DNA of 64,000 bases from assembly GCF_014066305.1 (NCBI RefSeq), contig NW_023501047.1:1173401-1237400 (forward strand), given 5' to 3'. This document shows positions 47,533 to 59,400 of this stretch, piece by piece. The translations under genes and the position numbers were made by a program. The notes beneath the pieces are model-generated. The model was not told the origin of the DNA, searched no databases, and saw nothing but the letters and a program-made list of their open reading frames with translations. Source of the DNA: Letharia columbiana (lineage: Eukaryota; Ascomycota; Lecanoromycetes; Lecanorales; Parmeliaceae). Numbering within the stretch: position 1 is the first letter of the stretch; each line of letters begins with the position of its first letter.

Positions 47533-48738
47533 TGTCGATGCTGTGCCGTGGATCTGGAATCGTCCTCTCGTTCTCTGAAGTCGATGCGATTGTGGGGGGT
47601 TTCTTTTGGTTTTCCGGACCTTCTCAGCCAGTCGACGGAATGTGTTATCTTCGCAATCCGCGGGAAGACGATAGGGTGCAGGACAGGTAGAGTAGAAGCT
47701 CGGGTATCAAAGTAATACCTATTTCATCCTGTGGTAATGGGTTGTACCATCACATGCGGAGAAGAGGGGGGAATATTGGGAAAGAATCGGCGCATCCTGC
47801 AGCTTGCATATGCAACTAGAGAATGGAAGAATTTTCGGACCGGGCAACGGGCGCACTTTACGCTCTATCCTTTTGCGGTTTGGCTGCTCGGTAGCTGATG
47901 CCACCACCTTCGACTTTCGTATAGGCATTCCCTCGCCCTGTTGCTGGCCGTTTCACGTCATCGTGGAAAATACGTATATACTAATGTATCTGGCGACTCC
48001 GTATCGTGACCTACCATCGTTGTTCTTCGCCGCTTCGTGTTTGCTTCTCAAATCGACAGCATAACATATCATACCAGACCGTCTCACCGCCGCAGGGAAC
48101 CCTCGCGTTTCTTTGTCTGTCGGCCTGTTGAACTGGGCGAAAGCGGTGTCGAAACTCGTTGTCCACGTTATAGACTAAAGCACATTGCCCACCAACCCCT
48201 CGAGGTTCTAAAAGTACCTTTTTCATTGTCCATTGGGAGTCCTCCTCGTAACTCCTAGGTGGCATATACACCCTCGGTATATCGGCCCAATACAATTTGC
48301 GTTTCTCATCCCACCTGGAAAAGCTATTCAACCTGGGTGGGTCCCTCAGATCCGGGTCGTTTGGATTGCTAAAACCGCGAAGGAGGCTACGATAGAATCC
48401 AGCACCTTGCAATCCCGTCGTTAGCACCTAGCTATGCATACACTAGACGAGACCGCATTATCAAAGTTAGGGACCTGTGACAAACAGAGAGAGAGCGAAT
48501 CGATGTTATTCAAGCCCATGTGGGGCTTTCCAAATCGGACGGACCTAGGTAGGCAAGGCGAAGCAAAGATCGATGATGCTCGAATGGGAGTTGGTGTGTA
48601 TTTCTCCGGTAATGAGGCTATCGGCACATGTGCGGCTTGTATTCAGGGTCAGTACTGGGCCTTTGAGTGAATTGAGACATGAGTTGAGGCCCTAAATAAT
48701 AGAATGTTTGACCCCGTCCTTGCTTGAAAGCTCCTTTA
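47533..48738. other. intergenic with one unassigned minus-strand frame
   Basis: A minus frame at 48427-48011 (138 codons) contains a plausible peptide (LNSFSRWDEKRKLYWADIPR, QWTMKKVLLEPRGVGGQCAL) but no signal peptide, domain or flanking exon I can confirm. It may be a decayed part of the secreted-protein gene to its right or an independent relic. The rest shows nothing. Confidence 0.35.
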
Positions 48739-50202
48739 CTACCGAAGACAGTAACTAATAGGCGTCCAGTCATCCTCGTCGAGACTGTTGGACCCCGAAC
48801 AACTCTTCGCCACCGCTCCGAGGACAGGTTGACAAAAGATGTTCTCATCTCCATCTGACGGAACTAATGTCCCAGTAACTATATTGGGCGCCTCGTAGTA
48901 CCCATCGTTCAATCCCAGATACTTCATCCCTTTGTACACAAGCGTATCGATCCCCGTCATGGTGATTGTGTAATTGCTGTTGTCGTTCTGCATATTTTGA
49001 GCGAAATCGAATTGTACGTGTACTTGCTGTTCGTGCAGGGATCGATGATCTAACCCGCTGGCACCGCGCCAGCGTTTGGCACTGTAATTGGGGCTGCTGG
49101 CATCGATGTTGGGCTTGCAGACGCTGGTACGGCGATAGAGCCAGTCATGAAGTCGTAGGCTACGTCGACCCAGGTATCGATAACAAGATTGCAGAGTGTG
49201 GTTGGTTCGGTACCTGAAAGTGTGAGAACGGTTGCGTTCGAGCAGCACCCACCGGACATGGTGTTGGTACATGAAGCGGAGGATACGGCGCTGGACATTC
49301 GTAAGGCACTGGATGTCATGGAAGAAGGCCGTGAATATGTCTGTATTGGTTGGTTCATCATCATCTGGGTCATTGGGATCTTCCGGGTCGGCTGGCGGTC
49401 CATTTGGAGACGGCGAGTAGGGCGGTGGTGCTTCGTAAGGCGGTGGTGGGGATGAATCTCCGTCTCCTATGGTCGGCGTGTATGGTGGAGCGCCAATGAT
49501 TCTGACACCATCAGGCTCCAGGCCCCCGCTGAGTGTGCTGGACCCGGTTTAGTCGTGATGGTGGGAAATAAGCCCGCGCTGCTTGAGGGTGCCTGTCCCG
49601 TCGCGACTCCATTGGTGGCGTTCCCTAAGAAAAGGAGTATACCGCCACCACTCAGGCTCGAGGGGGAAGCAGAGAAGGCGGTGGGGAGCGCTACTGCCGA
49701 TGCGTTTCCCGGCGACCCCCCCAGAAGTGGGATTGAGTTGTGAGATTGGAGTTACTTGCGGAGTGGGAGCTGCAACGAGTCCGTTCCCAGACGAAGGCCA
49801 AGCAAGCGAAGACGCTCCTTGCTGACCTATAGATGCGGACGATGCTGTCACTGCATTCGGGGGAGGAACTGGGAAAGCTGCAGCTGATGCTCCGGATATC
49901 TGATAGGCCACGGACGCTGAGGATTCCGATGGAGCAAGTTGCTGGGCGATCGATGCCACTAACGCCGCAGCGAAAAATGTTGTGGCACTGGGACTGTTAT
50001 TGCCAGATGTTGCGGAGTTCTGCTCGGCCGCGCCTATCTCGGAGGCCAAATATACAAACCCAGAGTTCAATTCTTGGAAGGTGTACACACAGTAAGATAC
50101 TGGGGCGGCTTGCGGGGCACCATGAGCCAGGTGGACGATGGACAGCGTGAACAGAAGCGGAAGTGTACACTGAAAGAAAGGGAAACGATTGCTCGAGATC
50201 AT
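48739..50202 (-). pseudogene. secreted Ala/Ser/Pro-rich protein gene with several frame jumps
   Basis: It starts at the ATG at 50202 with a signal peptide (FFQCTLPLLFTLSIVHLAHG) and YCVYTFQELNSGFVYLAS, then an Ala/Ser/Gln-rich region to TSGGVAGK. At a G6 run (49717-49722) the coding-like sequence moves by one base (SLSGGGILLFLGNATNGVAT, SSSAGLFPTITTKPG). It returns to the first frame near 49540 (LEPDGVRIIGAPPYTPTIGD, PPPPYEAPPPYSP). Farther on, another frame is used (GGCCSNATVLTLSG, LCNLVIDTWVDVAYDFMTGS) and the last part reads FDFAQNMQNDNSNYTITMTG, ending SYCLR at 48739. No introns of adequate length explain the jumps. It is either a decaying gene or affected by homopolymer errors. No known domain is recognised. 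Confidence 0.55.
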
Positions 50203-50793
50203 CTTTAGGGAAAGAACGCTGGAATCATGAAACCAAGAATAAGAATCAAGGCTTAGAAAGTTGCAATGATCAAGCTTTGACCTTGTAGCAGCTGCCATAC
50301 TTACGACGTAGATGTTTGGAGTAGAAAACGACTCTGAGGCGGAGTTAGAGGCTCATTCTAGGATTATTGCTCGCTAGACCATGCTATCATTTCTTTACAC
50401 TAACAGATAATGTTTACACTGACAGGAACTGATAGGCCAATTAATATTGTAATTTAATTCCAACAGTGGGATAAAGACGAATGATTCTTCCCTCCCTCAA
50501 TATTTCCACGAAATTGTGACATTGGAGACACATTCGGCGCACTCTCGTTCGTAGTTCATGAAATTACAAGGTACAAACTCTCGAGCCGATGCCAAGCATT
50601 CCAGAGAATTTTGAAGACGCTAAAAATCTTGGCGACGACAACCACACCTCGTACCCTCGATCCCTACTAAGGGTATACCTGAACACAGCGCAGGCGTCAC
50701 GTCCCCGGCATCCAAAGACGGTACTATCTCACATTAGTATCCCCACCCAAATCGACTTCATCCCACCTCGGGATCGTCCCGCCACCAGCAACC
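50203..50793. other. divergent intergenic region
   Basis: Promoters of the secreted-protein gene (minus) and the HTH-HD gene (plus). A frame starting at 50589 overlaps the next gene in another frame and is an artefact of its GC-rich sequence. Confidence 0.45.
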
Positions 50794-52239
50794 ATGCCCC
50801 GCGCCCTCTCCACCGCCCTGCGCGCCCGCATCAAAGCCGACCTCGCCGCCGGTCACGACATCAAAACCATCATGGCCACGCACGCCATCTCGGACAAGAA
50901 AGCCCGCGCGATGAAAAAGCTCTACGACAACTGCGGCGAGGTATGGCTGCCGAAAAAAAAAGGCGCCCGCACCGGCCGCCCCCCCAAAATCACCCCGGAC
51001 CACGAAGAGCGCCTCCGCTCGTACCTGGCCGACCGCCCCGACGCCTACATCAAAGACATGTGCAAGTTCCTCGAGGGCGCCTGCGGCATGCTGGTCGACG
51101 AGAGCACGATGTGGCGGACGGTCCGGCGACTGGGGTGGCAAGCGCAGCGGGTCGTGAAGCCGAGGGACGCCCGGGGGTTCTGGGTGCAGACGCTGCCGCG
51201 GGACGAGTCGGGCAACGTGGTGACGAACGCGCAGAGGAGGAAGCCGACGAAGCGGCGGGAGCCGAGCGTGGACCCGAGCCGGGCCATGGTGAAGCAGCTG
51301 ATGGCGAAGACGCGGGGGTTCGTCCGGGACTGCATGGCGCGGGCGCCCTTGGACGTCGCGCACGACTACGCGCACGTGCGGCGCGTGCTGGCGCTGAGCG
51401 TGGAGATACAGCGCGTGGAGCAGAAGAAGTACAGGCACATCACGTTTGACGCGACGGTCACGGAGCTCGTGGCGCTGATGCACGACATCGACGATCACAA
51501 GTTCCGGCAACCGCCCCCCACGCAGAACCCCACCTCTCTCCCATCCCCACCCTCGAATCTGGACCCGCAGTATCCGAACCCCTCCCCCATCGACCCGAAC
51601 CTCCCCCTCCCTCCCCCGCCGCCGCTCCAACCCCCCATCCCGCCGACCCCGGCCGTAGAATCCCACCTCATCACCCTCGGCTGGCCCCCCCACATCGCCA
51701 TCACCGTCTCCATCATCTGCGCCTCCATATCCTACACGACCGAAACCCAGCACCCGGACATCCACCTCTCCGCCCTGCGGCGCTTCCCCGAACTGGCCAT
51801 CGTGCAGGACGCGGACCGGCTCGACGCCCTCGGGGCCGTCGGCATCGGGCGGGCGTTCGCCCACGGCGGGGCCCGGGGCAGGGATCTGGGGGACACGATG
51901 CGGCATTTCGAGGAGAAGTTGGTCAAGTTGGAGGGCATGATGAAGACGGGGGAGGGGAAGCGGATGGCGCGGGCGAAGAGCGAGAGGATCTCCGTGTTCA
52001 AGGAGTGGTGGGGGGAGGAGATGGGGATGGTGGGGATCGGTGTGCCGGGAGATGGGGTCGGGGTGGGAGACGATGGGATCGCTTTTAGCGGTGCCGAAAT
52101 GGGAGACGGTGGCATGGGTGGCGAGACGGCGCGCAGGGCAAGCGATGAAGATCCGGGGAGGCAGCTGATGGAGGCGAATGACGGCTCGGATGACGACGGT
52201 GAAAGCAGCGGGGAAGGCAGTTCCAGTGATTCAGCTTGA
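50794..52239 (+). CDS. fusion of transposase-type helix-turn-helix and HD phosphohydrolase domain
   Basis: One uninterrupted frame of 481 aa. The N-terminal ~130 residues look like the paired helix-turn-helix of Tc1/mariner-type transposases: LRARIKADLAAGHDIKTIMA, a basic GARTGRPPKITPDHEERLRS, and DESTMWRTVRRLGWQAQRVV. A basic linker (AQRRKPTKRREP) follows, then an HD-superfamily domain: His190-Asp191 (DVAHDYAHVRRVLALSVEIQ), His230-Asp231 (TELVALMHDIDDHKF), a Pro-rich insertion (239-287), and the distal Asp in AIVQDADRLDALGAVGIGRA. Metal ligands H, HD and D are present, so phosphohydrolase activity is plausible; the substrate is unknown. No DDE catalytic residues of a transposase are present. 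The acidic/Ser tail is disordered. The gene is strongly GC-rich. An internal Met (residue 165) could start an HD-only protein. Confidence 0.8.
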   Translation: MPRALSTALRARIKADLAAGHDIKTIMATHAISDKKARAMKKLYDNCGEVWLPKKKGARTGRPPKITPDHEERLRSYLADRPDAYIKDMCKFLEGACGMLVDESTMWRTVRRLGWQAQRVVKPRDARGFWVQTLPRDESGNVVTNAQRRKPTKRREPSVDPSRAMVKQLMAKTRGFVRDCMARAPLDVAHDYAHVRRVLALSVEIQRVEQKKYRHITFDATVTELVALMHDIDDHKFRQPPPTQNPTSLPSPPSNLDPQYPNPSPIDPNLPLPPPPPLQPPIPPTPAVESHLITLGWPPHIAITVSIICASISYTTETQHPDIHLSALRRFPELAIVQDADRLDALGAVGIGRAFAHGGARGRDLGDTMRHFEEKLVKLEGMMKTGEGKRMARAKSERISVFKEWWGEEMGMVGIGVPGDGVGVGDDGIAFSGAEMGDGGMGGETARRASDEDPGRQLMEANDGSDDDGESSGEGSSSDSA

Positions 52240-52759
52240 AAAGGGGGGGGGGGTCCCTAGCGGTTCGAGAATATGTATGACCTGCTGTTGCATATGCTCA
52301 TCTATGATACAACCTGCAGCTCAGGAGCCAACATCAGACAAGCCAAACTCTATCTACACCCCGCTCACCCTATGTTCATGTGCAATTGTTTCAAGCTCAC
52401 TCAACCGTTCGTGTATGCCTTATGTTCAATTTGTTCAGGCCAGATGATCGCTCCATGTACACCATAACGAACGCCACGCTCAATTGCAACAGCAAAGCCT
52501 AGCCACTTCGAGCCTCGCATCGCTTCGTCAAAGATACTGTACTATCCAGCATGTCTGTGTCCTAGGGGAGGAAGGAAGAGGAAATGAAAGAGATTCGTGT
52601 CTACCGTTCTCCCAGGTTCATGACGACGGAGTAAGTAGTATCGATGTTCCGGATCGCATGAGATTAAGATCCTAGGAGAGCTGTCCGAGGGTCGAGAAAG
52701 GCTAGTTCCAATCGAGGACAAATCCGCGGGTTGGCCCAATCTCGCTGATAGAGTTGTGC
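52240..52759. other. convergent intergenic region
   Basis: 3' flanks of two convergent genes; G10 run at 52244-52253 directly after the upstream stop codon. No gene recognised. Confidence 0.45.
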
Positions 52760-55126
52760 TCAAAAGACGTCATCGTCCCACTCAAATTCGTTGGTCTTAA
52801 TGTCAGGTAAAGGCTTATTCACACTCGCTCGTGCAGCTTCTGGGACTTCCGAAATCGTATCTATGGGGGGCTTCGCAGCAGAAGGATCCGCTTCTTCATC
52901 CGCGTGAGGCGATGTTTGACTGGCAGGAATAGGTAATTTCTCCATAATAAGGTCTCTATGGAACTTTTTCGCAGAAGATAGACTTGGCGGTGGAGGAGAA
53001 ATACCACGCTTTGACGCTCGGGCTCGGGTCTTCATGGGTGAGACGGAACCAGGACGACCAAGGAATGGTGACGATGGACGATCTCCATGCGAGACTGAAG
53101 TAACATCTGTGACCTTTTTCGATACGGTCTGGCTGCTCATATATGCCATCAATTCGACTTCCGTGGCCTCGGGATACTCCTTTTGAAGGTTCTTCATGTC
53201 GTCCCAGGCTTTCCCGAACGGAGCGTGGCTATCAGGAATGGCACGCATGGCCATGATTCCGGCTTGATTGACGCTTGTTGGATCGAAGACTGTGCCCTTC
53301 GCAGGGACAGGTGGCACTTCATCCTTGTTTGTCATCGGCGAATTGCGGGGAGTGCTTGCATAGACCTTGGGCGGGCGGTTGTGTACCGCAGAGGGATCGT
53401 GAATGCCGGAAATTTTGATTTCCTGGGATTTCCTAGGTCTTCCGCCTTTTTTCTTCGAGGAAGAACCTTTCGCTGCCTCGGACTCCAGAACGTCATCGAT
53501 CTCGGTGTCGGCCCCCAAGGCCTTAGACTGACGTGCTGCTGCATTTCGTGCCGCAATGTCACTGGCCCTCTTGTTCCACAGCGCTTGTTTCGCGGCCTCC
53601 GCACTCTCATTCGGGGCCTTGGGATTCTGCTTTCCCTTTTCTTCGCCTTTGTCGCTTGTGCTTGTAGTAGCACTGTATACATCGACAGAGTTAGCGGCTT
53701 TTCCATTGCCTCGATTCGCGGCACTATCATTTCTACGGGTTTGCGGCGTCAGCAATCGTTCAGAAGGTAGAGAGGCAAGAGCTCCTGGCACAAATCGTTT
53801 TCGTCCAATTGGCGCGGGAAGATCCGGAATGGCTGGGGCCTCTTGAATTGACAGCTCCAATTGTCGACGAGCGATCTCAAGCTTGTTTTCGAGGTCGCTC
53901 ACTTTCTTACTGAGCTTGTATTGATTTGCGATGTCCTTCTTTGACGCTTCGCTGCGTAGCCCCCGCCCTGCTACATCAGCTGTCTCAATTGATGGCACAG
54001 ATGGGACATCCTCAGCGTATTTTTTGATGGACGGTAGATGAATCTGGGACTTGACTCTCTTCAGACCCTCCAACGAGGGTTTGTGAAAACGAATAGATGA
54101 TCGGCGTCCAGAACTAGCATCGGAGAAAGGACTTGCAGAACGACGACCTGCCGTTACAGCTGGAGGAGGCATGAGGTTTTCAATAGAGACAATGAACTGA
54201 TCGCTGTCCTTTCGATCAAGTGACGGGCGATATCCGTCGACGTCTACGCCAGAGTCACGAAAGGAACTCCGTCGAAAGTCATCGGTATCCTCATATTTAA
54301 TTGCTGGGACCTCCTGAGTCGCTGGCCGAGCTGGAGCATTCTGAGTGCCCTTGTAGCCGCTCTTCTTCAACTCGGCATATTTCAGCTCTGCTTTAGCCTT
54401 CAGGGAGTCCTTCTCTGGCTTCGCTCGATTCTCCTTTTCTTTCTCCTTCCAAATGCCGTTGAAGCCTTGCCAGACATTGGAAGAGTTGAAAGCATTAGCG
54501 ATGGCTTTGCCAAATCGGAACATACCCGAGGGCTTGTTCGATTCGATTGCCGCATCGTAGTCCATATCCACATCTTCCATGTCCGCACCTGCATAATGTT
54601 CCATTGCCTCTTCTTCACGGATGTAGAGACTCGGAGGCCGCTGACTAACTTTGTCGTTCATGCTGCCTTCCACAAACCTTGACGGTCGTATGCTCGACAT
54701 ACTATTCCGTTTTTGACAGGACGAGGGCAATTTTCGGTGTGCCGGCCGTAAGGAATTGTCAGACTCAGCTGCATCATCCGAGTTCTTGAGAGGCCACTCT
54801 TCTGCCCGCATCCGCTTTGGTGAATGCAGGTCACGGGCCTTGCCAGCATGCCGTAGGATATCCTCATCAATCGTAGTCTCCAGCTGTGCTGCTGGGTCAT
54901 AGCTGTGGGGTCGCTTTCGGGGGTTGGTCCAGGAATTCGAGGCTCGTGTGATCGACGATGTAGAGCCGTTGGCCTTCTCATTTTCCTGCTGAGCGTCAAG
55001 TTCCATCTGAAAGTTCCATTAGTACCTCATGCATGTAGGCGGGCCGTTGCAGCAGAAGTGCATGAGTGACAGCGTGGGTGGAGTGAGGCTTGGACCTACC
55101 GCTCCTGATAATCTTGTTGCACTCAT
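52760..55126 (-). CDS. large disordered nuclear protein, resembling fungal 'nuclear RNA binding protein' annotations
   Basis: Two exons (55126-55100, 55006-52760) give 757 aa. Exon 1 encodes only MSATRLSGA; the intron has GTAGGT, a perfect TACTAAT branch site and TTTCAG, which decides the start. The protein is mostly low complexity with nuclear-type basic motifs (NPRKRPHSYD, SPKRMRAEEW, KKKGGRPRKS), conserved-looking blocks (MFRFGKAIANAFNSSNVWQG, FNGIWKEKEKE), one coiled-coil segment (QYKLSKKVSDLENKLEIARR), and an acidic C-terminus ending FEWDDDVF. The KGGRPRK patch resembles an AT-hook. I recall orthologous proteins annotated as nuclear RNA-binding in other ascomycetes, but no RNA-binding domain is visible, so the role is uncertain. 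Confidence 0.75.
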
Positions 55127-55559
55127 TTGGCACGCCGCTTATCTATGGAGTAAATATGTACAACGATGGACACGGCACAGCGTATTGCGGACTTGTTCGG
55201 TACTCTAATCATGTACGTTTTGGTAAAGCGGTTTTTGTGTACGGGTGGTGCGGGAAAAGTAAACAGACACCGAGAGACCCGCGCCGTTGCCAAGACTTCT
55301 GCAAGGAAAGTATGCCGAGACATCCGAAGTTTCACCAGCGGGAAAGCCTTCTTTCGTTCGAACCTTGTCTAATTCACCCTTACCTAATTGAGCTTGGTAC
55401 AGTTTACATCATCGAGCTTCTCACCTTTTCTCACTAAGGTAAAGAAGGCACTACTGTGCTGAGATTTGGGAATCTGGAAAGCTGCTTTTACGCAGTGCCC
55501 GCTCTCTTTTTGAGGCGTTGGGAGTCACCAATACCTAATATTACAATAGGTTGAATAAC
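55127..55559. other. intergenic transition to the AT-rich block
   Basis: Ordinary-composition 5' flank of the minus-strand gene up to about 55545. After that composition changes within a few tens of bases to nearly pure A/T. Confidence 0.6.
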
Positions 55560-56099
55560 GAATTTTAGATAGAGATCATCGATTCGAAAAACATCTTCTA
55601 TTAACAAATCTTCGCCGCCGATATTTTAAAGGTTTATTTTTTTTTGAGCTTTTATATAAAAAATCACTAATTCAAATTTTTTAAATTTTAAAGCGCTATT
55701 ATTTAGCTTACTGAAAATTAAATCTATAGATAGATAATTAAGAATTTGACTAGATAAATTAAAAAAAAAAAAAAAAAAAAAAAATTAGCTAGTTCATGAT
55801 TCGAATAAAAAAATTATTCGAGAATTTTAAAACTTTACTTTTTTTCGATTTTTTCGTAATTTTTTTTAGATATAATTTTCTAAAATAAATAATAATAGTA
55901 ATAATAATAATTAATAATAATATATATATAGAAATAATAAAAAATTTAATAGAAATATATTATTATAAAAATATTAAAATAATTTATAAATAATTTAATT
56001 ATAAAAAATAAAAAAAAAATTATAATTATATTATATATAAATAAAGATTTTATAAATTAAATTTTATAAAGCTTTTATAAAATGATTTTATTAATTTAA

Positions 56100-56530
56100 A
56101 TAAATAAAGATCTATAAATTAAATTTATAAAGTTAAATTTTTTTAAGTTAAATTAAATTTTAACTTTAATTCTAAATTAAAATAAACTCTAATTACTTAT
56201 TATATATTTTTAATTTATTTAATATAAATATATATATATAAAAAAAGATATATTAAAATCTAATTAGAAAGATATATTAAATATAAAAAATTAATTTATA
56301 ATAATTATTTATAAAAAATAGAGAAAGGCTATATTCTTATAATAAGAAGTATTAAAATATTAAAAAGAAATAAAGATAATATATTAATTAATAATATAAA
56401 TTCTATATTATCTCTTATTATAATAAAATTTTTAAATAATAAAATAGCTATTAGAGTAAGATATCGAATAATTTTAATTTATTTAAATATATATTATCTA
56501 ATATTTCTTTTATAAAGATTTAATTAATTA
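56100..56530. repeat. decayed direct repeat, copy A
   Basis: This ~430-bp stretch is repeated at about 57342-57845 with mainly transition differences. Shared landmarks are CTCTAATTACTTATTATATA, AAAGATATATTAAATATAAA and ATTCTTATAATAAGAAGTAT. The copies lie about 1.3 kb apart in the same orientation. Confidence 0.75.
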
Positions 56531-56759
56531 TAATTATTATAATAGATTTTTATAAATTATTATAATATTTTTATATATTATTAAATAATAATTTAATTAA
56601 TAAAATTATAGAGAGTATATAATATAGATTTTAGAGAGCTAAGTTATATTTTTAATAATAATAATAATTTTATTATTATTTAATTTTTTATATAATATTT
56701 TAATATATTTTTATATTATAAATAATATATAATATAAAATTTTAATAGAGTTAAGATAT

Positions 56760-58335
56760 TAAATTATAATAATATTCTTTATTTATTAAATAATAATTTA
56801 ATATAAAATTATAAAAAATAATATAAAAAATTTTAAAGAGTTAAGTTATATTTTTAATATTAAAATTTTTATTATTATTTAATTTTTTTATAATATTCTT
56901 TATATTTATTTATTATAATTTCTTCTCTTACTTTTTAATATAATAAAAATAATAAATTAAATTATAATAATATTCTTTATTTATTAAATAATAATTTAAT
57001 ATAAAATTATAAAAAATATATAATATAGAATTTTAAAGAGCTAAGTTATATTTTTAATATTAAAATTACTTTATTATTATTTTAATTTCTTTATAATATT
57101 CTTTATATTTATTTATTATAATTTTTTTTTTACTTTTTAATATAATAAAAATAATAAATTAAATTATAAAAATATTTTTTCGTTTATTAAATAATAATTT
57201 AATATAAAATTATAAAGAATATATAATAGAGTAAATAGTATTAATTAAAATAATTAATTAAATAAATAATATATAAAAAAAAAAAATTATAAATTTATTT
57301 AAACTTTTTTTAAAAGTTTTTTAATATATTTATAAATAATAAATAAAGATTTATAAATTAAATTTATAAAGTTAAATTTTTTATTTTTTTAAATTAAATA
57401 AAGTTAGATTTTTCTAAGTTAAATCGAATTTTAATCTTAGCTCTAAATTAAATCGAACTCTAATTACTTATTATATATTTTTAATTTATTTTTATTATTA
57501 TAAAATTAATTTAATTTATATAATATATAAATATATATATATAAAAAGAGATATATTAAGATTTAATTAAAAAGATATATTAAATATAAAAAATTAATTT
57601 ATAATAATTATTTATAAAAAATAAAGAAAAATTATATTCTTATAATAAGAAGTATTAAAATATTAGAAAGAAATAGAGATAATATATTAATTAATAATAT
57701 AAATTCTATAATATCTTTTATTATAATAAAATCTTTTAAATAATAAAATAGCTATAAATATCGAATAATTTTAATTTATTTAAATATATATTATTTAATA
57801 TTTTTTTTTATAAAGATCTAATTAGCTATAATTATTATAGTAAATTCTTTTTTTATAATATTATTAATATATTATATAAATATAATAAAGATAATAAATT
57901 AAGTTATAATAGAAATAATAGATTAAATTATAATAATATTTTTTATTTATTAAATAATAATTTAATATAAAATTATAAAAAAATATATAATATAAAATTT
58001 TAAAGAGTTAAGTTATATTTTTAATATTAAAATTTTTATTATTATTTAATTTCTTTATAATATTCTTTATATTTATTTATTATTATAATTTCTTTTATTC
58101 TAATTAAGTAAATTAATATAAGATTATAAAGAGTAGATTTATTATATTATTACTACTAATAATTATCTTTATAATATTCTTTATAATATTTTTTATATTT
58201 ATTTATTATTATAATTTTTTTTATTTTAATTAAATAGATTAATATAGAATTTTAAAGAGTTAAATTATATTTTTAATAATAATAATTTTATTATTATTTA
58301 ATTTCTTTATAATATTTTTTATATTTATTTATTAA
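56760..58335. repeat. ~200-bp repeats around TTTTAAAGAGCTAAGTTATA
   Basis: The landmark (A)ATTTTAAAGAG(C/T)TAAGTTATATTTTTAAT recurs at about 56830, 57030, 58000 and 58250 and a variant near 56625. It is preceded by TAATAATATTCTTTATTTATTAAATAATAATTT-type sequence in most copies. Degenerate, AT-only, noncoding. Confidence 0.55.
57342..57845. repeat. decayed direct repeat, copy B
   Basis: Second copy of the 56100-56530 repeat. It keeps a few more C/G bases (for example TTAAATCGAA where copy A has TTAAATTAA-type sequence), as expected if the copies took independent RIP hits. It could be a long terminal repeat pair or a tandem duplication; the intervening ~0.8 kb is itself made of ~200-bp repeats. 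Confidence 0.7.
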
Positions 58336-59400
58336 AGTTTATTTATTAATATTTATTTATTTATTTATTTAATAATTTTAATTAAAAAATAAGTATAAAT
58401 TTTATTAAAATAATAATTATTTAAATATTTAAATTTATATAAAAAAGTATTTTTAATAAAATAAATAAATTTTTAATAAATAGTATTTAAGTTCTTTATC
58501 TTTAAATATTTATATAATTATATTTAATAATTTAAATAATTTATCGAAGATTTCGAGCTAAAAGATATATTCTTCGAAGATTTCGAGCTAAAATATATAT
58601 TCTTTAAATATTTCGAGGTTTTCTCTATTATCTAAGAATCTCGAATTTTTCGAAACTATTATTACAGCTGATAAATTTTATTTATAAATTTTAATTTTAT
58701 ATTAGTCTTAAAGAAGTAAGCTTTTAAAAAAGCGAAATCTTAATTAAAAATCTCTAAAATATCGTAATTTCTCATACTTCTTCTTTTACTCTTTAATATT
58801 CTTAAGAATTTTATATATTTTAAATCTCTTATAATTTTTATCTATAATATCTTCTAAGCGATAAATACTTCTATAATCTTATTTATATTAAAAATATATT
58901 ATTAATATTTAAATTTTTTATAGACTTAGATTAACTACTACGAAGAATTTAATTTTAGAAGATTCTAAATTAAAAGTATTAAAATTAATTTTAAATTCTA
59001 TTAACTCTTCAAAAGTCTCGAAAATTTCGAATTTATTAGAAGTCTTAAAAAACTCGAACTTATTAATTTCGAATTCTAAGAATATTATAAATATTTTAAT
59101 CTCGAAAGAATATTTTTTAAAAGCTTAAGAAAATAAAACTTTAATAAAATTAGATATCGAAATATTAAAGTTTTTAAATAAAACTACTTTAAAAGATATA
59201 TTTTTAAAATCTTTAAAAGATTTAAAAAATAAGAATCTAGTTATATTCTTTAAATTAAAAGCTAATTTTAAAAATAACGAAAAATATAAAATTAAATATA
59301 AAAGTTTTGAAGAATATAAATAAGTCTTTAAAAGTTTTAAAGAATTTAGATAATTTTTTAAAGATTTTAAAAGATATAAATAATTCTTTGAAAGCTTCAG

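Noticed and set aside
50758..51906. 382-codon minus-strand frame opposite the HTH-HD gene
   Set aside because: Arg/Gly/Val/His-rich shadow of a GC-rich plus-strand gene; no domain.
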